A stretch of DNA of 64,000 nucleotides from Paragonimus westermani (Eukaryota > Platyhelminthes > Trematoda > Plagiorchiida > Troglotrematidae): the NCBI GenBank assembly GCA_008508345.1, contig QNGE01002409.1, forward strand, positions 38,843-102,842, in the 5' to 3' direction. Positions 45,801-56,790 of the stretch are shown here, one piece after another. Each line of letters opens with the position of its first letter. Position 1 is the stretch's first letter. Under the pieces are notes generated by a model. That model did no database searches and was not told the origin of the DNA. It saw nothing but the letters and a program-made list of their open reading frames with translations. Position numbers and translations under genes: made by a program.

Positions 45801-48800
45801 CCTAGCACATACAGACTGTCACATAGGATAAATCACCAAAACTAACGCCTTTGTTCAGAGACGAACCGTGCTTAAGTGGTCACCATAGCAACCACAAGCA
45901 TCGGGTAAACAGACGGATCGACGGTCGCCCAACGGAAACAGCACTGGTGCGTTCAGCCTCAATCGCAATAAATAGATTAAGGTGTTAATCGATGGATAGG
46001 TACAACCAAGAAGTGATGTACTCCATTTTTACAAAGATCGATGAACGATCACTCTCGAATGTTCGTCAGTTAAATGGGAAGACCAGCGAGAAGTAATGAG
46101 ACGGAAACGGATATGTCTAGCTTTTGGAGCGTGACGGATGATAATTCCGACAAAATTAAACACTGATCAAAAGCAGACCTGCCAAACATAGCGATTTGAG
46201 AAATAGATCATGAACCGATCTGAGATGACCGGATTGGACTTGCCACGTTTCAACACTTTTAAAAATGACTAACCGTCTGAACGTCTGTGATCACTGTTGG
46301 GGAACACTGATTTTGGCTACAATGACGCATGTAGGGGTTATGGACAATTGTTGGGATCGCAGGTTACAAAGCCATAGCTGGCAAAAACATAGCGTACAAA
46401 CCACACCCACCCTGAAGAAGATTATGCCTAACAGTCAGCGCTCCGCAATGAACATTCTCATACCCAAGGGACACGCATAAAATGTTTATACACTGACATG
46501 GTTCACATGGGCGTCGAAAAGCTTAACAGCCTCCAAAGTTGAAGACGTTTGTTCCTATTATGGTGCTGACTACGGATTACTCGACAGCGAGTTTGAGTCG
46601 CAGTTGGAAAAAACTACTCCTATTTGGTCGAAGGACAGTCTGGCAGCAGCACAGCCCATATGTGGATTATTTTGCTGTTTGGCAGCAAATGTCTCGTGAT
46701 AATAAAAGGCAACGTTGAAATACGAAGTACAATGTGTCCATTGGACACAAGAGCATTGTGCCTGCGCCTTTTGGTCAACTGGATACAAGGCGGAAAATCT
46801 AGTGCAATATGCTGTGCGCACACCGCTGACTTAAAGCTTTAGACGTCCAGATTCTCCGCTGAGTTTGAACGAGTTTTGCAGGTGGGAAGTCCCCACATAA
46901 CTACTCCGTCGTCAACGGTGCTGAGAGTACCACTAGTTTTTAGACATTACCGGTTCTACACACTTCTATACAAAGGTCAGTCTACAACAGTTCTGTCCGA
47001 CAAGAGGTCACTTCTTTAAACAGGTCACTTGGAAAAATGTAACTCGCAATGAACTGTATTTTAAGGCTGAAGATCCTGTTTTGGCACTTTACGTGGAATA
47101 ATCAGTAGCCTGCACAACTCTGATACAATGATCGCCTACGATGAACACTTGTTCCTCAATGTCCCTACTGTATCCGGAGCAGTACAATCCAGCGTGTCGC
47201 TCACTGATAAGATGTGGGTATTGCTCATGTGCGGGTAATCTCAAGGTTTATGTGCATGAAACAACCGGTCAACAACTAAAGACCGCCCTCAGAACAAACA
47301 ATGATCAGGAACTCTGCCGCATCTCGAAAGTCAATTGCGTCGCTTCGATGGAACTACAAAGCACGGGCCCATGAGGTAAGATCTGTCCGACAGCGTATAT
47401 GCACACAACCGAGCAGTAGTTTATGACGTGCCATTCACGCACACGTACTGTCCGAGATTTTCCTGTACAAATGCAAATCGTAGTGTAGTTATATACAGGC
47501 TTAATCAAATTAGTCCCATTTGGATGGCCAAGCGCAATGTGTTGCCGGTTTTTTGCCTCTTAAACAGAAAAAGCAGGTTATCTTGGCTGATAGTGACAGG
47601 GAATCGACGCAGTTTATGGTCAACACAAGTGCCATAAACCCTCCTGGATTCACAGGACGCAGCAGGAGGCAGAAAATGAGCAGGGACAATAAACAGAACT
47701 ATTGAGAAAACTCTGGCAGACCCGTTCTAGAGAGAAACGGTGTACTAAGTGTTCCGTTCATAACCTTTGTTGCTACGAAAGTCATGCTTAGTTAATATTG
47801 AGTTCTTGTCATACTAGCCAAAAAAAGAACCTTGTGCAAACGAGAGTGGTTTAACAAGACGCATCCCGTTGTTGTGCTGCTTATAAGAGTGAAGCTCAAT
47901 TAGCAAAGGATGCTTCTTTCAAGGAGACCACTCCGGTGCAATGGGGGAAACGGTGTTTGCCAAACGCAACCACTCATGGCAGCCAGCTCAGGGGAGACAA
48001 TGTTATAATGTCCAAAAAACCTAGTAAAGTATTGCTTTAATATACATCGATAGAATTTAAGGAACACGAGGCTCCTTCATGAACTCACTTGGTTATAGAC
48101 CAGCGGAATATTCACGTAATCATGCAGGAAAATCGCGTGTAGCTGCCTCCAGTAGCCCACAACTTCTCCGACCAAGGAATCCAAATGACGTTCATGCCTA
48201 ATCATTCCCTCGTGATATGCCCTGGTCAATAACGTAATGGCCCAGACCAGTGGGATAAAAAAGTAGCAGTTTCCTTGCGAAAGACCAGAATATAGTTCCA
48301 GTTCGTGTTTCGTCATTAGGCCGCAAAATACGAGATCTTCCAGTGATCCTACCCGACGTCTCATACTCAATGAGAAACTGTAAAAGCATAGTGCACTCGC
48401 CAGATTTAGATATCGCGCAATGGTCCGTCTAAAAAGAAGCGGCCTGTCTTCATCCTGTCCTTGTACAGTTTTTGTTTTCCGCGAACTGCCTTCGGTCAAG
48501 TAAGCGGCCATCAGAACGCAAATTGCATCTGGCGTTGGTAGGTTGAGAAACTGTTGCCACCATCGACCCACAACGATATTAACAAAAAACCCCAAGATAA
48601 AAGATAACGGTATAGCGTTAGATATGTGTCCGGCGTAGGCACAAACTTGAACGAATCGTCGTTTGATTTCCCGTCTTTCAAGTGTATCAGATGGAAGGGT
48701 ATAGTAAGTGAGCGCTATGATCCCGTAGGCACAAGTATAAGTGAGAAATACCGGCCATACTGCCTTATAGACACTACCTCGCCACCGAAGAAGCAGACGA

Positions 48801-48853
48801 AGCAAAGAAGCATAATGGACGGTGGCAACCGAGCGAGAGTAGGAGACAGTCAT
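32835..48853 (-). CDS. Bestrophin-family anion channel, two exons joined 48089-48853 and 32835-33818
   Basis: Bestrophins are pentameric calcium-activated chloride/bicarbonate channels of the plasma membrane. The two exons join in phase 0 to give about 582 residues, close to the family's usual length. The start MTVSYS is the conserved bestrophin N-terminus and keeps the Ala at residue 10 that binds calcium through its backbone. WRGSVYK (24-30), the pore-neck block IPLSFILGFF (81-90, with I81, F85 and F89 at the neck positions), RWW (97-99) and LPTPDA (105-110) are all conserved. Exon 2 continues VVTLAVY, then FYTGWLRVAE and FGEDDDDFE with the acidic calcium clasp at about 358-361. The positions equivalent to human Q293 and N296 differ, but these contact calcium through the backbone. 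The intron has GT (GTGAGT) and AG ends. Expression control is not visible; a divergent Ly6 gene starts 234 bases upstream. Confidence 0.93.
36895..37190 (-). mobile_element. tRNA-derived SINE, copy 2
   Basis: The minus strand has a very good box A (TGGTTCAGTGG, complement of about 37085-37095) and a degraded box B near 37042-37053, followed by the same tail as copy 1 (GAAACTCGAGTCTAGTGG) and preceded by the same head. It lies in the bestrophin intron, in the transcribed orientation. Confidence 0.75.
37195..37330 (+). mobile_element. SINE tail part-copy 5, inverted to copy 2
   Basis: It matches the tail of copy 2 (about 36910-37030) in inverse orientation, including CGAAACTCGAGTCTAGTGGT and TTTTCGAGAGGGGCTG. 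With copy 2 it forms an inverted pair with about 165 bases between the arms, and it starts where the head of copy 2 ends. Confidence 0.75.
38200..38430 (-). repeat. Dispersed repeat family A, copy 2
   Basis: The reverse complement matches 54345-54560, including AAGCGTCAACCA and GCAGAATTGCACAT, and AAACACGGTCG. Class unknown; no open frame is shared. Confidence 0.65.
39590..39990 (+). promoter_or_regulatory. Possible LTR-like promoter/polyA block
   Basis: A TATA-like TTATATAAG at 39861-39869 is followed 20-25 bases later by AATAAA (39891-39896) in a CT-rich context. This spacing is typical of the U3-R region of an LTR, but no matching second copy, PBS or clear TG/CA ends were found. Confidence 0.25.
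48089..48853 (-). CDS. Bestrophin exon 1 (residues 1-255)
   Basis: The ATG is at 48851-48853. The exon ends with the codon for Gln in PLVYNQ; the minus strand then reads GTGAGT (48088-48083), a consensus donor. It includes the first membrane segments and the pore neck. A charged insertion (SSRKTKTVQGQDEDRP, about 122-137) lengthens the loop before FRRTIARYLNLAS, a region that is shorter in vertebrate bestrophins. Confidence 0.93.
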
Positions 48854-49087
48854 GCCGCCACGGCCGTTCCCTCAAAATTGACCGATTAGGCCGTCGATTC
48901 ATTTATTTTCTGATGGCCAGTGCATAGCTGGTGACCTAATCCGTCTACTCGATAACGATTGGTCAATTCAGTCTCTCTAAGCGTGGGTGGTAAACAAGGC
49001 GGTTAAACTGAATTCTGGTTGGTTGAATCTCGAAACGACCTTAACCAAGTTAGCAAGCCGTGCCATTTGTGCTGTTCCAGTTATTCG
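48854..49087. promoter_or_regulatory. Divergent intergenic region between bestrophin and Ly6 gene
   Basis: Only 234 bases separate the two start codons. It has GATTGGTC and GTTGGTTG, which may be reverse CCAAT-type elements. No TATA box is evident. Promoter use is inferred from the layout alone; one gene may have unseen 5' exons. Confidence 0.4.
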
Positions 49088-49546
49088 ATGTGGATGTTTA
49101 CTGGATCATTCGTTTCTTTGTTTGTGACACTGTTTTGGATTTCTAATGAGTCCGAAGCGTATCTTAATATCAGCTGCTACGAGTGTGAAATAGTGGATCG
49201 GGAACGACAGCATTCACTATGGCCATGCGATGGATCCATGGGACCTTGGGAAGAAGTTCAGGGTTGCAGAGCTTGTGTGAAAATCGAGGAGACTCAACGC
49301 ATTGATTTTAGAAAACCTAGATGGGGACAGGAATACTTTGAAGTTGTGACAGAATCAAGACTATGCTTGCGGAAGTTTGTTCCTCTACACATGGACACTT
49401 GCACTCAGACATATGGCAGCGCCTCCGCACAGAAAAAATGCTACTGTTCAACGCCATTTTGTAACAAATCCTCCTCCGTTTACCATTTCAAGTGGTTATT
49501 GTTATCTGTGTTTGTTTCGTCACGATCAGCGTTTTGTTTACATTGA
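49088..49546 (+). CDS. Ly6/uPAR (CD59-like) three-finger GPI-type surface protein
   Basis: From Met at 49088 the frame encodes 152 residues. A hydrophobic signal peptide (about 1-24, ending SEA) is followed by a ten-Cys LU domain: SCYEC, WPC, GCRAC, LC, DTC, KCYC and the closing FCN. The C-terminus is a short hydrophobic stretch after NKSSS, as in a GPI-attachment signal. N-glycosylation sequons are NIS (27-29) and NKS after the last LU Cys. Proteins of this family sit on the outer membrane. Trematode CD59-like proteins occur on the tegument, but whether this one does is not shown. The frame is open 23 codons further upstream; I chose Met at 49088 because it starts the signal peptide (49094 is an equal alternative). 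The gene appears to have a single exon and is head-to-head with bestrophin. Confidence 0.85.
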   Translation: MWMFTGSFVSLFVTLFWISNESEAYLNISCYECEIVDRERQHSLWPCDGSMGPWEEVQGCRACVKIEETQRIDFRKPRWGQEYFEVVTESRLCLRKFVPLHMDTCTQTYGSASAQKKCYCSTPFCNKSSSVYHFKWLLLSVFVSSRSAFCLH

Positions 49547-49880
49547 TTTGTGTCGACTATTCATCGACATACTTGATATGACAAACCCGGAAGTAAATTG
49601 TTCACTTGGTGTTTTTGTTACAACTTGTAACCACCCTACATATCAGATACTTCACGTTTTATTTTGTGTATCCGTGTTATCTCTTGTCTATGGAATTGCC
49701 AGTTTTATAAAAACCAACTTTTTAAATCGACCTTATAATTGCCAACCACCAGAACAACGCGGTGGCGATTTTGATCACTGAGTTTGAATTGTCTCAAAGC
49801 CTAGTGTTACACTGGTTAGATTCTTGGAGATACCCTTTAATCGTAGATTCACCGTTTGCAAACTGTCACATCGGCTGTGA

Positions 49881-49886
49881 AATAAA
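49881..49886 (+). terminator. Candidate polyadenylation signal AATAAA of the Ly6 gene
   Basis: It lies about 335 bases after the Ly6 stop and is the first AATAAA I saw on the plus strand after it. Confidence 0.5.
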
Positions 49887-49899
49887 GTAGCCCCAGAGT

Positions 49900-52725
49900 C
49901 CTACTAACCTAAGGCTCTCAGTAAAACAATATATGCCTCCGACAGACACAGTGGAAACCCGTTCGTACGACAGCAGTCAAGCTGCTCCGATTGTGTTCAT
50001 CTCCATTATTTCAGGCAGCTTTTTCTGGGAGTAAACAGGTCTGTACTGTATTTTGAAAGAGTACAGCCATGTGTCCGAGGGTTATGTGGGCGATACTCAC
50101 GAATATGGACACATTTTCAGTGAGCCATCAATGTGATTGCCTAATGCGAAGACGAAAGTAAGAAACTGTTTTAATCCTTGACTCAATACACTGGTTCTTC
50201 CACGATATAAAAGGACGATTGATAAGAAATCGGGTTCTGCTCCTTGATGTAATTAGCACGGCAATCTTGGTCCCGAAATTAAGCGGCGGCCCCCGTTAAT
50301 TACGCCCAAGACAAACCAAAAGACGGGTGCAAAAAGCAACTTTGTTCGGCCCCGAAACGTGTCCGACAAGGAGAAAATTGCATGGTATTTATAGAGTGCA
50401 TAGTGACCTACCAACATTCTCGAATCAGAAAACCGAAGGACAGACATCAAAAAAGTAGTTAAGGTCACTAAACTACCAATGAGCATAGCGGAATAAAGGT
50501 CAAACAGGTAAAACACTAATGGAGGTCACCTCTCGAATGGTCGCGATATTTCCGACTATTGTGATTGGATAGGATCGTTTTCTCGAGGAAGGAGGCGGTT
50601 TTGGACGGAAAAACTGCGTTCCTCTAACAGAATGCCGGTCCCAATCCAAACAAGTTAGGTTCTTATAGACGAGCGAACCTCGGGTTTGGGGTAAAAGTGA
50701 TGCTGAAATCGGCCAGCTGGGACACTGAGAGCGTTTGTACCGTGCTTCAGATTAGACATAAAACTCAGCCCAATGCCATCAGTTACGAAATATCCAGATG
50801 ACTCGATCAGTTTTTCCGCTGTGTTATTAAGACTTAAACTGCTTTCATTCCGCCAGACGAATTTGACCACTCTTGACCAGAGAATCGTTGCACTCAGCTA
50901 TCGTCTTAGACATTTTGCAGCAGGCTACCATTAGATCGATGAGCAAAGACTGTTATCGTGATAGCTGTCTGTCAACCAGCCACCAATCACGCGGGAACGT
51001 TGATTGTCTCAATAACATAGAACTCCTGGGCGCGGTCACAGTGGCCGTGCTGACTGTGTAGACTAAGCCAGTAATTTTAGGGGGCCTGTCTCTCTTCAGT
51101 GTAAACCTTACGAATTTTGCCATTTTGACTGCAATTCACTTGGCGCTTCTCAGTTGGTTTGTAAGACTGATAGCCGGCTAACCTCGGTCTGGCCTCCGAA
51201 TTAATCTTCTTAAGGTGATCCAAACACCAGTATTGTCCAGAAGTTAAAATTGTCCTGGTTATTCCTTATCCTTGTGACCAGCGTGTGCTAACTGAGCAAC
51301 ACTGACCGTGTCTGCGTAGTCACCGCCACTTAAGCACACGTCACTTGATTAAACAGTACGTCATCTCGGGTGTGTGGCGTTGAAATGGACCCCGCGTTAT
51401 CCAGTTTGCTAGCTGGTTGACAGGTCACACTGGCACATTCAGGTAAATCATGACAACAGAGCAATCACTTTCGCTTCCATTCTTCTGCCAACGGAAGTTG
51501 TACTCCTTGAGGCTTGAGTAGACTGGTATACGGTGACCACGGAAACCGTATCAAAGAATTTGCGATATACCATCTTCGTCAGCAAAAAGCAACTCGAACT
51601 GCTGCACCACATAACTGGAGTTTGCATCACAGATATTGGCTGCGTATACCATTCTCTTCAGAAGCTGAAATTCATCTCACCTCATACGACGACTATGTGT
51701 AGCGCATACTGAAGGTTCGTCACTACGGAAAAAGGTTTGGATTCCCGTAGCTAGCGCTGATCAAGCTTCCCTAATAATTACAAGTTCTCCAGTCAAAACA
51801 AATTTTCTGGAGCCGATTAAACATTCGGCGTGGCATTCGTTTGAGCAGGCACCTTTTGTGAGCAAAATGAAACGAGTTTTCTGACTTCAGGACATTCCAC
51901 TGACAGTCTTTCAAGCCACCTTACACAATAGTGTAGGTACCGCCTCAGACGACATCCTGTTTAGAGGCAGTCTTAACAACTCACTGCTAAGTTTCTGCAA
52001 TAACCCGTTAAGCACTGTGCTGTCAACTTTTCTTACAGGAGGAACTGCCTCCTGCCTGCGAGCCCCTGCTTGAAAATACGTAGACACTGTTTCAAACGGG
52101 TGGATAAAAAAACACGGAGCGGAGTCTATACATCACAGAATTCAGACACTGTGTGATGGCACATATTAGCGAAAATCTTCTGGCGAGTTGAGTGAACGAA
52201 CACTAGTTGTAAAATTAGTGAAAAATGATTGTGCCTATCAAAACGGGAGTGTTTGTGCTGCCTGAATGACGTCGCACAGCCCAATTATTGCAGTATTGCG
52301 ACTACAATGTTCCACGTACGGCAGCCACAGCCGTCGTTAGATTCAATACGATAAGACTAAAACATGCTATTCCACTCCACTGAAATGTGTTGTGACGGAT
52401 GACGCCATCCGATTCGGATTAGCCTCTCACAGTAGCCGAAGCCAAAACACGTCTGCGCAAATGGCTCGCGCTGTACCACTTGCGGCTCCACCCACACACC
52501 ACATATCCAGTGCAAACCCGGAGTAATAAGACTGGTAGGTGCGTGAGTGAGGCCTTTGTGTCCAGCCGGTTGATTGGCTAGCACGAAAATGAAACCCTTA
52601 TCTCTCGGAAAATAATCAGAGACAGTGCACTGACAAGATCTAAACTGAGAACGATGTGTAATATATAATGGAAGAAGTATTTCTAGAGAAGGTAAGCGCG
52701 AAAAACAAAATTCAGACTGGACTAC
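49900..52725. other. No recognisable gene
   Basis: An open minus frame at 50253-50516 is hydrophobic but starts with a non-ATG codon and has no recognised motif. Confidence 0.5.
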
Positions 52726-53039
52726 TGTTATGAACTGAGAGGGCGGATGGCACAGAAGTTGTTTATTCCGAGAAACCAATACACGAGTTATGCGTCTCAA
52801 CTTAACTACGACCAGAAACACTCATTTGCACAACACACTGATCTGAGGATGTTCCGGTTGCTTTGGACAGCAATCCTCAGTTCTCTCATGTGGCGAAAGC
52901 CATTCTACGTGATACTGCCCTCCAATGATCCTTCCCGTATCTCTCCTGTATTTGTCCCGCGGCCATTTCCATCCATGCTGTTGCCTCGCTACTGAATAGT
53001 GGTGTAAGTAGTATGGTGCGACCTTCCGTCTTCACTAGA
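52726..53039 (-). repeat. Solo LTR of the Gypsy family (older copy)
   Basis: It matches the LTR at 12622-12927 over its whole length with many substitutions (about 314 bp). The first two bases of the LTR are eroded (TC instead of TG). No internal region is next to it and no target duplication is visible. Confidence 0.85.
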
Positions 53040-54344
53040 CTTTTTATCATCAGTTTGACGGATAGTTGGACCATAAACACTAACAGATGTGGCGCGTTTA
53101 TCTCGAACGAGTAGCATGCGCATGGACAAGATTCGAGGGTTGATGCCAATCAGTGTGGTATCCAGGTCAATTTGTGATATCATGGGTTACGTGAGCTATG
53201 GATATTTTCAGGACACCCCGACCTAGATAGGAGAACGATCAGGGCCCTCAATCAAAGCCTCTGACTCAAGATCTTGTACCGCAAGGCATCAGATAACGTA
53301 CACACACAGACGCAACGTCATCAACCTCCTAGGACAAGCTCGACAGTCACAACCCAAGAGATTCAGCGCACTCACACAGGTACAGTATTGCACAGATAAA
53401 CCTATCACACATACAGACAAAATTAGACCTAGCAAAAACAACTATTAAGCCGAACCAAAACACGACATGTTGGCAGTATCCACGACGAACACATCTGCCT
53501 TTTGTCTGGCTGCTCCCCTTTGGCCAATCTGGCAAGGTTGAACCTACAAGGACCGAAGTCACAGTCAGCACATCCCACTAGATCAAAACAGCGCACAAGC
53601 ACGACCACCATGCCAAGGTAGCAGAAAAGGTCATGACACAATCACTTTCCCACCAACCAACCGATAGACAATGAAAGCTACAACATACGGAGAGAAGGAG
53701 ACTGGTAGGGACCTACAGACATTTCCGGAGAAATTGTGTTGTTCTTTTTTTCATACTGTTCGTCAGTTGCTTCGTGTAACTACAAATTTGCGTGAGGAAA
53801 TCACTAGCCGTGTATGGTGTTCCTCAATATTATGGCTTCCCTATCGTGCCATAGGCAGACATTGGCCCATTCTTGACGGATTTGATTGACCTACATTGGT
53901 AGTTGGATGTTGTTTTCTGGACCTATTAACCAGCCGCTCATGAACTCTAGTTGAATTCGCCAGTCGTGCATTGATATGACCATCGACAGAAATTGTTCAG
54001 TGGTGAATTTTCCTTGTAGTCATTGTAAACCTTGGAGTTCATCCTGGTTATCGTCCATAATCTAGACTGAAGGATAACAAACTCACTACAAATAGAATGA
54101 CTGCCGTGTCATTATGTTAGACAAGACTAAGAGGACTGTCCATGTCGACCTCTCAGTACTAATCAGTGATGTACTGATTATATGGATATTTTGCTGGGAA
54201 CTTCACATTCGAGTAACATTGTGATAGAAGACCCTATCAGAGACGTGGTTATTCCAACTCTCCATGGAATATTTCAATGCGGTGATAAGCTATGGTCAAA
54301 GCCCGTAATAAGCGGATTGCGGACAACACGGGCGACCGGATGAG
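53040..54344. other. No recognisable feature
   Basis: Short open frames only. Confidence 0.45.
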
Positions 54345-54560
54345 CCATCACTCGGCGAAATCGGACCGACAGAGGAGAATTGGCAGGCAAAAAGCCCATA
54401 ACAGGAAGCGTCAACCAGACACAAACAAGCCAGGCAGAACTGCACATGACGTGTGAATAGGAACCGCCCTGTGTTGTGAACTGGAATTGCGGTTCGCAAA
54501 CACGGTCGAGCATTTGGTGTGAGTTGGACACTAAAGATCGTGCTTTACTAGACAAACTTT
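54345..54560 (+). repeat. Dispersed repeat family A, copy 3
   Basis: The best-preserved copy: it matches 38200-38430 (inverse) along its length and 15776-15906 in its second half. It ends near CTTTACTAGAC. Confidence 0.65.
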
Positions 54561-54812
54561 TGTTAAAATATATTTGTTCTTATGTTCATAACCAAATAAA
54601 ACAATCATATTAGACACTGCTAAAATTTGCAGGCAACAAATCGTGACCTTCATGTTTTGATAATTTTTTGCTTGACTTATCTGCATCTTTCCTCCTCATG
54701 TGGTTATCGCGGCTATTGCATGAATCAAGTTCACAAGCGTTCAAAGCAGTATCACTCAGAAATACACGCTTTCTTTCTGAATTATATAACTAGATATAGG
54801 AAGTAGATTTAG

Positions 54813-54894
54813 TTATTTATTTATTTATTTATTTATTTATTTGTTTGTTTGTTTATTTATTTATTTGTTTATTTATTTATTTATTTATTTATTT
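54813..54894. repeat. TTTA-type tetranucleotide microsatellite
   Basis: About 20 units of TTAT, interrupted by a few TTTG units. Confidence 0.97.
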
Positions 54895-55465
54895 GAAATG
54901 ACCGAGCGGGTGAAGAGCTGTGATCAGAAAAATTATGTTACTTTACAGAAATTAAGTAGAATATTCGATCTAGTCTGATACCATCCAGCAGTTTAGTTGG
55001 ACCGTATCACGTGACCTTACTGAACAGTCGCATCTTCGCACGATCGGTAGGGCAGATGTGAAGTAAGACAGTGAAAACAGTTCAGTCATTTTAGAGCTAA
55101 CGCGCATCACCACTTGTTCTTCACTCCCTGCCCAGTCAAAAAAAGAAACGACTGAAAGACTTTACTAACACCGTGTTTGTTGCTGCACACACTGGCTGCA
55201 TCTCTTAATCGGCTTGTATCAGTCGGCTGTCGAAGACGTCAATGGATAGAGAAACCAAGCTTTTGGTTGTTTAACTGTGACCATGTGTCTACGCGAGTTT
55301 TGACATGCAATGGAGCATATCAAACTTGTATAGCTAAAACTTGAAGTTTGTACGAGGTTGACTGCCCGAACGATGAACTAAAATGCCTCTCTCATATAAA
55401 ATGGGTATAGGAGGTTTGTGTGCTTTAATGTCCGGCTGGTTTTCTCTGAGCCTGCATAAGCTACG

Positions 55466-55489
55466 ATATATATATATATATATATATAT
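55466..55489. repeat. (AT)12 microsatellite
   Basis: Perfect alternating run. Confidence 0.97.
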
Positions 55490-55739
55490 GCCGTCGTAGC
55501 CAGCTGCAAACGCTTTCACACTACCATTTATGCCATCATCGATTCTCCTTACGTCCGTTTATGGCATCGTGGTCAACCTTTTCACTATCAGTTGTTCAAC
55601 TACACCCAGAATTCCAGAGAAGTTAAGACTTGGCAACCGAGTTGGGCGAACTGCAACAAAACAAGTATGAGAACAGTAGTCTTGAAAGGATTGGGTGGTT
55701 CCCAGCACAGCGTGAAACTGGAACCATTTTGAGATCACA

Positions 55740-55850
55740 AATTTGGTTACTGTTAGAATAGCCGCAGGCCACGACACCTGCAACGCATGAACAGAAGATT
55801 TTTTTGCACACAGATTTGGCTTCAACAGCCTGATTCTGAGCAGCATTTCC
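55740..55850 (-). pseudogene. PLE tail fragment
   Basis: The minus strand reads LLKPNLCAKKSSVHALQVSWP, the C-terminal PLE motif also seen at 1350 and 56700 (shown here as LCAKKSSVHALQVSWP). Nothing else of the element is readable next to it. Confidence 0.5.
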
Positions 55851-56268
55851 TCACACCTTCGTTATGAACATTTGTGACATGGTCGGACAAAGTGAAAGCA
55901 GCATCCAACTTGGCTCTGAAGCCAAGGTTGACCTGAGGGGCTTGAATTTTTTTTAGATAAAAAATGATCTTCACCGGCTTCTGCACTGCGGTGAAGTCTC
56001 CCCTATATCCTTGACTAGGGGGCTCGACGCTGGCCATAGGACCAAATTCTATGCTGCATAGCTAAGCGTAACATTCACCTCTAACCCAGTCATGCTTCTT
56101 ATTTCGACGGAAGTATCTGGTAATGCCACCACACTCTGCATTTATTTATTTTCTTGTTGCTAGTCATACGGCAAGGCACCTTTCGGAAAAAGTAGGTGAA
56201 TGACAGTTCGTCCGTGTGACAACAGGACAGTAGTGTACACCTTTACCAGATAGGTCATCTATGACCAC

Positions 56269-56590
56269 TGTAGTGAGGATAGACGGTCGCACCATACTAC
56301 TCACACCACTATTCAGTAGCAGCATGGATCGAGATGATCGCGGATCGAGATGATCGCGTGATAAATACGGCAGAGATACAGGATAGATCATTGGAGGGCA
56401 GAATGACATATAATGGCTTTCGCTACATGACGGAACTGATACATGTTGTCTAGAGCGACTGGAGTATCCTCAGAATAGTATGGTGTGCAAATGAGTGTTT
56501 CCGTTTCTAGTCGTGCTCAGACGCTTAAGTAGTGTGTTGGTTTCTCCAATAAAGTAACCTTTGTGTCATTCGCCTTTTGAGTTCACAACA
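56269..56590 (+). repeat. Solo LTR of the Gypsy family with target-site duplication
   Basis: 322 bp from TGTAGTGAGG to TTCACAACA. It is longer than the 306-bp LTR because a 16-base unit (GGATCGAGATGATCGC) is duplicated in tandem at about 56325-56356. It is flanked by the 4-base duplication CCAC at 56265-56268 and 56591-56594, as expected for Gypsy integration followed by LTR-LTR recombination. Confidence 0.92.
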
Positions 56591-56639
56591 CCACAGAGCC
56601 AAACTGGATGTTGTGTTCCACGTGATCACACTAGTAGTT

Positions 56640-56790
56640 TAAAATTTCAAATCCTGACTGCTGAAGAAGCTATCAGAACCCGGTTGCGAACTTCGAATGT
56701 GTGTGCTCAAAAACCTTTTGTTCAAACACTGAGGTTTTCACGGCCAGTCGCTGCTGTAACAGGTGATGCGGCACTACATTAATTTCAGTT
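56640..56790 (+). pseudogene. PLE endonuclease tail fragment
   Basis: The plus frame reads SSLKFQILTAEEAIRTRLR then NVCAQKPFVQTLRFSRP, matching the C-terminal end of the PLE proteins above. It lies directly after the solo LTR, so the LTR may have integrated into this PLE remnant; the other side of the LTR shows no clear PLE sequence. Confidence 0.6.

Larger units (their letters stand above)
33819..48088 (-). other. Single bestrophin intron, 14.27 kb, GT-AG
   Basis: It contains SINE copy 2 and an inverted part-copy (36.9-37.3 kb), dispersed repeat A copy 2 (38.2-38.4 kb) and a possible LTR-like promoter (39.86 kb). The rest of the intron (33.8-36.9, 37.3-38.2, 38.5-39.6 and 40.0-48.0 kb) shows no gene or repeat I can identify. 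Confidence 0.85.

Noticed and set aside
49377..49781. 134-codon frame overlapping the Ly6 gene
   Set aside because: Out-of-frame shadow of the Ly6 coding sequence and its 3' UTR.
50253..50516. Hydrophobic open frame suggesting a membrane protein
   Set aside because: It starts with GTG, has no splice-supported extension and no recognised family.
54813..54894. Regular short repeat resembling an array
   Set aside because: It is a plain tetranucleotide microsatellite; there are no spacers as in a CRISPR.
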